A stretch of 39,253 nucleotides of DNA. Source: Gemmatimonadota bacterium. Its GTDB lineage: Bacteria > Gemmatimonadota > Gemmatimonadetes > Gemmatimonadales > GWC2-71-9. The DNA lies in NCBI GenBank assembly GCA_003221995.1, contig QHUR01000009.1:1-39253 (forward strand), read 5' to 3'. Below are positions 36,486 through 39,253 of the stretch, in pieces. Every line of letters starts with the position of its first letter. The first letter of the stretch is position 1. Under the pieces are notes generated by a model. It did no database searches, was not told where the DNA came from, and saw only the letters and a list, made by a program, of their open reading frames with translations. The translations under genes and the position numbers were made by a program.

Positions 36486-36989
36486 ATGATCCGAGCGCGC
36501 CGCGCGGCGGTGGTGTGCTGCACGCTTGGGGCACTCGTCGCCACGCCGGGGGCCGCCGCGCAAGCGCCGCCCGCCAAGCTCGCCGCCTCCCTTGCCCGGC
36601 TGTTCGGGCCGCACGCGCGCGTCGACACGCTCCACGTGGACAGCGCCGCGGCGCTCCGGATCTCCACCGGGGACTCGCTGCTCGGCTTCGCCCAGGTGGG
36701 GAACGTCATCGGGAAGGACCAGCCGATCACGTTTCTCGTGGCGATCGACCCCGCGAACCGGCTGAAGGACGTGGACATCCTGGTGTACCGCGAACCCTAC
36801 GGCGGCGAGGTGGCCTACGAGGACTGGCGTAAGCAGTTTCGCGGCAAGCGTGCGGCGGACCCGCTGCAGGTGGGCCGGGACATCCGGAGTATCTCGGGCG
36901 CGACGATCAGCGTTCAGGCCGTCACCGCCGGCGTGCGGCGCGTGCTCGCCGAGCTCACCGCCTGGCACGAGAGCGGGGCGATCCGATGA
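36486..36989 (+). CDS. Secreted FMN-binding domain protein (ApbE-type flavinylation target)
   Basis: Signal peptide MIRARRAAVVCCTLGALVATPGAAAQ; GRDIRSISGATISVQAVT matches the DxxxxxGAT flavinylation-type motif. Confidence 0.82.
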   Translation: MIRARRAAVVCCTLGALVATPGAAAQAPPAKLAASLARLFGPHARVDTLHVDSAAALRISTGDSLLGFAQVGNVIGKDQPITFLVAIDPANRLKDVDILVYREPYGGEVAYEDWRKQFRGKRAADPLQVGRDIRSISGATISVQAVTAGVRRVLAELTAWHESGAIR

Positions 36990-37504
36990 GCGACGCGGTC
37001 TCGCCCCTCGCCTGGAGGGTGGTGCCCGCGGCGCTCCGCACCCTGGCGCGGTGGATCACGATCGTCCAGCTCGTGGGCTACACCACGTCCCTCGTGTACG
37101 TGTGGCATACCACGCGGCTCACGCCGCCGGGCATCGAAGCGCGGTATCGCGGCACGAACCCCGAGGGGGGCACCGCCCCGATGCAGTTCCCGAAATCCTT
37201 CGCCGAGATGCTGACGATCACCCACACGCACCTCCTGAGCATGGCCGTGATCTTCGTCCTCACGGGCCTCGGCGTGGCCCTGTGCGGCTCGCTTCCGGAG
37301 CGGTGGCGGCGGTTCCTCGTCGCCGAGCCGTTCGCGGCGCTGCTCGTCTCGTTCGCCGCGATGTGGCTGATGCGCTACGTCGACCCCCGGTTCGCCTGGC
37401 TGCTCGAGGCGTCGAGCGCCCTCCTCGCGCTGACCTTCTACGTCCAGTCGTATCTCATCCTGCGCGACCTCGCACGTGTGCGGAGGGGGGAGGCGGGGCG
37501 GTGA
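36986..37504 (+). CDS. Integral membrane protein, about 4 TM, with conserved-looking ITHTHLLSM histidines
   Basis: ATGA overlap with FMN-binding gene and GTGA overlap with apbE; hydrophobic helices with internal HTH residues. Confidence 0.7.
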   Translation: MSDAVSPLAWRVVPAALRTLARWITIVQLVGYTTSLVYVWHTTRLTPPGIEARYRGTNPEGGTAPMQFPKSFAEMLTITHTHLLSMAVIFVLTGLGVALCGSLPERWRRFLVAEPFAALLVSFAAMWLMRYVDPRFAWLLEASSALLALTFYVQSYLILRDLARVRRGEAGR

Positions 37505-38511
37505 GGCGCCGCGCGTTTCTCGGCGTCCTGGGGAGTGGCGTCGTGGGGATGTGGGGAAGACTGCCCGCACCGCGGTGCGCTGGCGACCAGTTCGTCGAGC
37601 GCTGGTCCTGGGCGATGGGGCAACCGGTGCACCTGATGGCGTTCGCCCGCTCGCAGGCGGAGGGTCTCGATGCTTGCGCCGCGGCGCTCGCGGAGCTGCG
37701 GCGCGTCGAGGCGCGGCTCACCCTGTTCGACGACGCGAGCGACCTGTGCGAGCTGAACCGCCGCGCGGGGCGCAAGGCCATGCGCGTGGACCAGGACCTA
37801 GGGGCGGTGTTGGCGCTCGCGCAGCGATTCAAAGGCCACACGCGTGGCGCGTTCGACGTCGCCGTCGAGCCGCTGATGCGCGCCTGGGGCTTCCACCGTC
37901 GGCGCGCGCGTGAGCCATCCCCGGCCGAGATCGCGGAGGCGCGGGAGGCCGTGGGGAGCGCCGTCATCGAGCTGGACGGCGACCGGGCGCGGCTTCCCAA
38001 CGCCCACACCCAGCTCGACTTCGGTGGCATCGGCGTGGGGTACGGCATCGCCCGCGCGCTCGCGGTGCTGCGGGCGCGGCGGATCGGGCGCGCCTTCCTG
38101 GACGTGAGCGGGGACTGCGCGGCGATCGGCGCCCCGCCCGGGGAGAAGGGGTGGCTCGTGGAGATCGCCGACCCCGATCGGCCGCGTGGCGTCATCGCGG
38201 CGACGCGGCTATGCGATTCGGCGCTCGCCACCTCCGCCAACAGCGTGGCCGTCGTGCGCTACGGCGCGCTCGTCTGTGGCCACGTGATGAATCCCGCGAC
38301 CGGATGGCCGGCGCACGCCTTGAGGCAGGCGTCCGTGGTGTCGCACGACCCGGTGGCGGCCGACGCGCTCTCGACGGCGATGCTCGTGTCGGGCCGGACG
38401 CCGGCCGGGGCGCTCCAGGTCTACGCGGTGGCGCGGGGCCGCGACCGCGCTACGGATTCGGCCGGCTCTGCGCCCGGGCCACGACACGGGCGCGCTCGCG
38501 CTCCAGCGTGA
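37501..38511 (+). CDS. apbE: FAD:protein FMN transferase with Tat-like signal
   Basis: RRRAFLGVLGSG Tat-like N-terminus; GAFDVAVEPLMRAWGF; LDFGGIGVGYGIARA; FLDVSGDCAAIG; SANSVAVV; HVMNPATGWPA. Confidence 0.9.
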   Translation: MRRRAFLGVLGSGVVGMWGRLPAPRCAGDQFVERWSWAMGQPVHLMAFARSQAEGLDACAAALAELRRVEARLTLFDDASDLCELNRRAGRKAMRVDQDLGAVLALAQRFKGHTRGAFDVAVEPLMRAWGFHRRRAREPSPAEIAEAREAVGSAVIELDGDRARLPNAHTQLDFGGIGVGYGIARALAVLRARRIGRAFLDVSGDCAAIGAPPGEKGWLVEIADPDRPRGVIAATRLCDSALATSANSVAVVRYGALVCGHVMNPATGWPAHALRQASVVSHDPVAADALSTAMLVSGRTPAGALQVYAVARGRDRATDSAGSAPGPRHGRARAPA

Positions 38512-39058
38512 GAATCGAGCGCGACCAGGAGTCGTTCGCGAGCCCCTGGTAGCTGACCGTCAGCGTCTCGCGGAAGCTGATCCCCTCCTCGAACAGGTAG
38601 ATCGCGACGGCCTGCTCGCGGGCGTCGAGCTGGTAGGAGGCCCATTTCGGCGACAGCGGCACGATCCCGACGGGCCGGAACAGCCGCCCCCGGCTCGTGA
38701 TGTTCACGTCCTCCGGCACGAAGCGCGCCTGCTGCACGAGGCCGAAGAAGCTCACCATGGCGAGGACCGGCCGCAGCACGCCGGCGCGCCGCGCCAGGTC
38801 GTCGATCTCGCCTCGCTTCGAGCGCAGCAGGTCCTGCAGCGACCGGTACGTGTCAGGGGCGAGGAGCCGTGTCACGCTCTGCTCGAGAGGGAGGAACTGG
38901 ATCTCCAGCTCCGGGGTGTCGAAGCGCACGACGATGTCGTCGCGCTTGAGCGTACCGAAGCCGACCGGCAATGAGTCTTGGGCGGATAGGCGGATGGTCG
39001 GACCGACGGCCAGGAGCACCGCCGCGAGCACTTGTGGAGCGTGGCGTCGTAGCGTCAT
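38450..39058 (-). CDS. Secreted hypothetical protein
   Basis: Signal peptide VLAAVLLAVGPTIRLSAQ; ORF coupled to the upstream GTPase gene by overlap. Confidence 0.65.
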   Translation of the reverse strand: MTLRRHAPQVLAAVLLAVGPTIRLSAQDSLPVGFGTLKRDDIVVRFDTPELEIQFLPLEQSVTRLLAPDTYRSLQDLLRSKRGEIDDLARRAGVLRPVLAMVSFFGLVQQARFVPEDVNITSRGRLFRPVGIVPLSPKWASYQLDAREQAVAIYLFEEGISFRETLTVSYQGLANDSWSRSILTLERERARVVARAQSRPNP

Positions 39059-39253
39059 GCGACGGCATCGCGTACGAAGGCCGCGATTGCCTCTCGAAGC
39101 TCCGTGATGCCTTCCCCCGTCCGCGCGCTCGTGACGACCGCCTGGTCCGCGTCGAGTCGCAGCGCCGCCGCGAGCGCCCGCTCCCGGCGCCGGCGCTCGC
39201 CCTGCGGAAGCTTGTCGCTCTTCGTGAGGGCCGCAAGCACGCGGGTCTGGCGG
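39055..39253 (-). CDS. C-terminal part of EngB/YihA/YsxC-type GTPase (truncated at window edge)
   Basis: RQTRVLAALTKSDKLPQGERRRRERALAAALRLDADQAVVTSARTGEGITELREAI: TKxDKL G4 motif and SA G5 motif. Confidence 0.7.
   Translation of the reverse strand, partial: RQTRVLAALTKSDKLPQGERRRRERALAAALRLDADQAVVTSARTGEGITELREAIAAFVRDAVA

Overview
GC-rich, densely coding bacterial chromosomal window. Gene content and style suggest Gemmatimonadota, but this is inference only. About 38 protein-coding genes can be supported. I see no rRNA, tRNA, CRISPR array, phage or transposase gene. Recognisable blocks: late menaquinone steps (ubiE/menG-like, ubiD-like, ubiA-like, ubiX-like); mutM-purD-M48 protease; glmM-glmS-dtd-maf; trpE; an Omp85-like barrel protein; a PilB/GspE ATPase fused to a receiver domain; hisC-hisB-hisH-[NUDIX]-hisF; a hybrid histidine kinase divergent from a porin / FMN-binding protein / membrane protein / ApbE operon. 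Most notable observations: (1) a shared in-frame coding repeat (23-nt identical core, peptide [11 protein letters not shown]-rich flanks) inserted in loops of both GlmM and HisF, resembling the concept of Rickettsia palindromic elements; (2) two further repeat-like in-frame inserts in GlmM; (3) a recurring TANNTT hexamer 6-8 nt upstream of start codons, suggesting leaderless transcripts; (4) a flavinylation operon behind a near-consensus promoter and a structured leader; (5) a NUDIX gene in the usual hisA position; (6) a 58-aa SD-led gene missing from the ORF track; (7) candidate CTG starts; (8) a convergent gene overlap that is itself a perfect inverted repeat; (9) intergenic palindromic elements.
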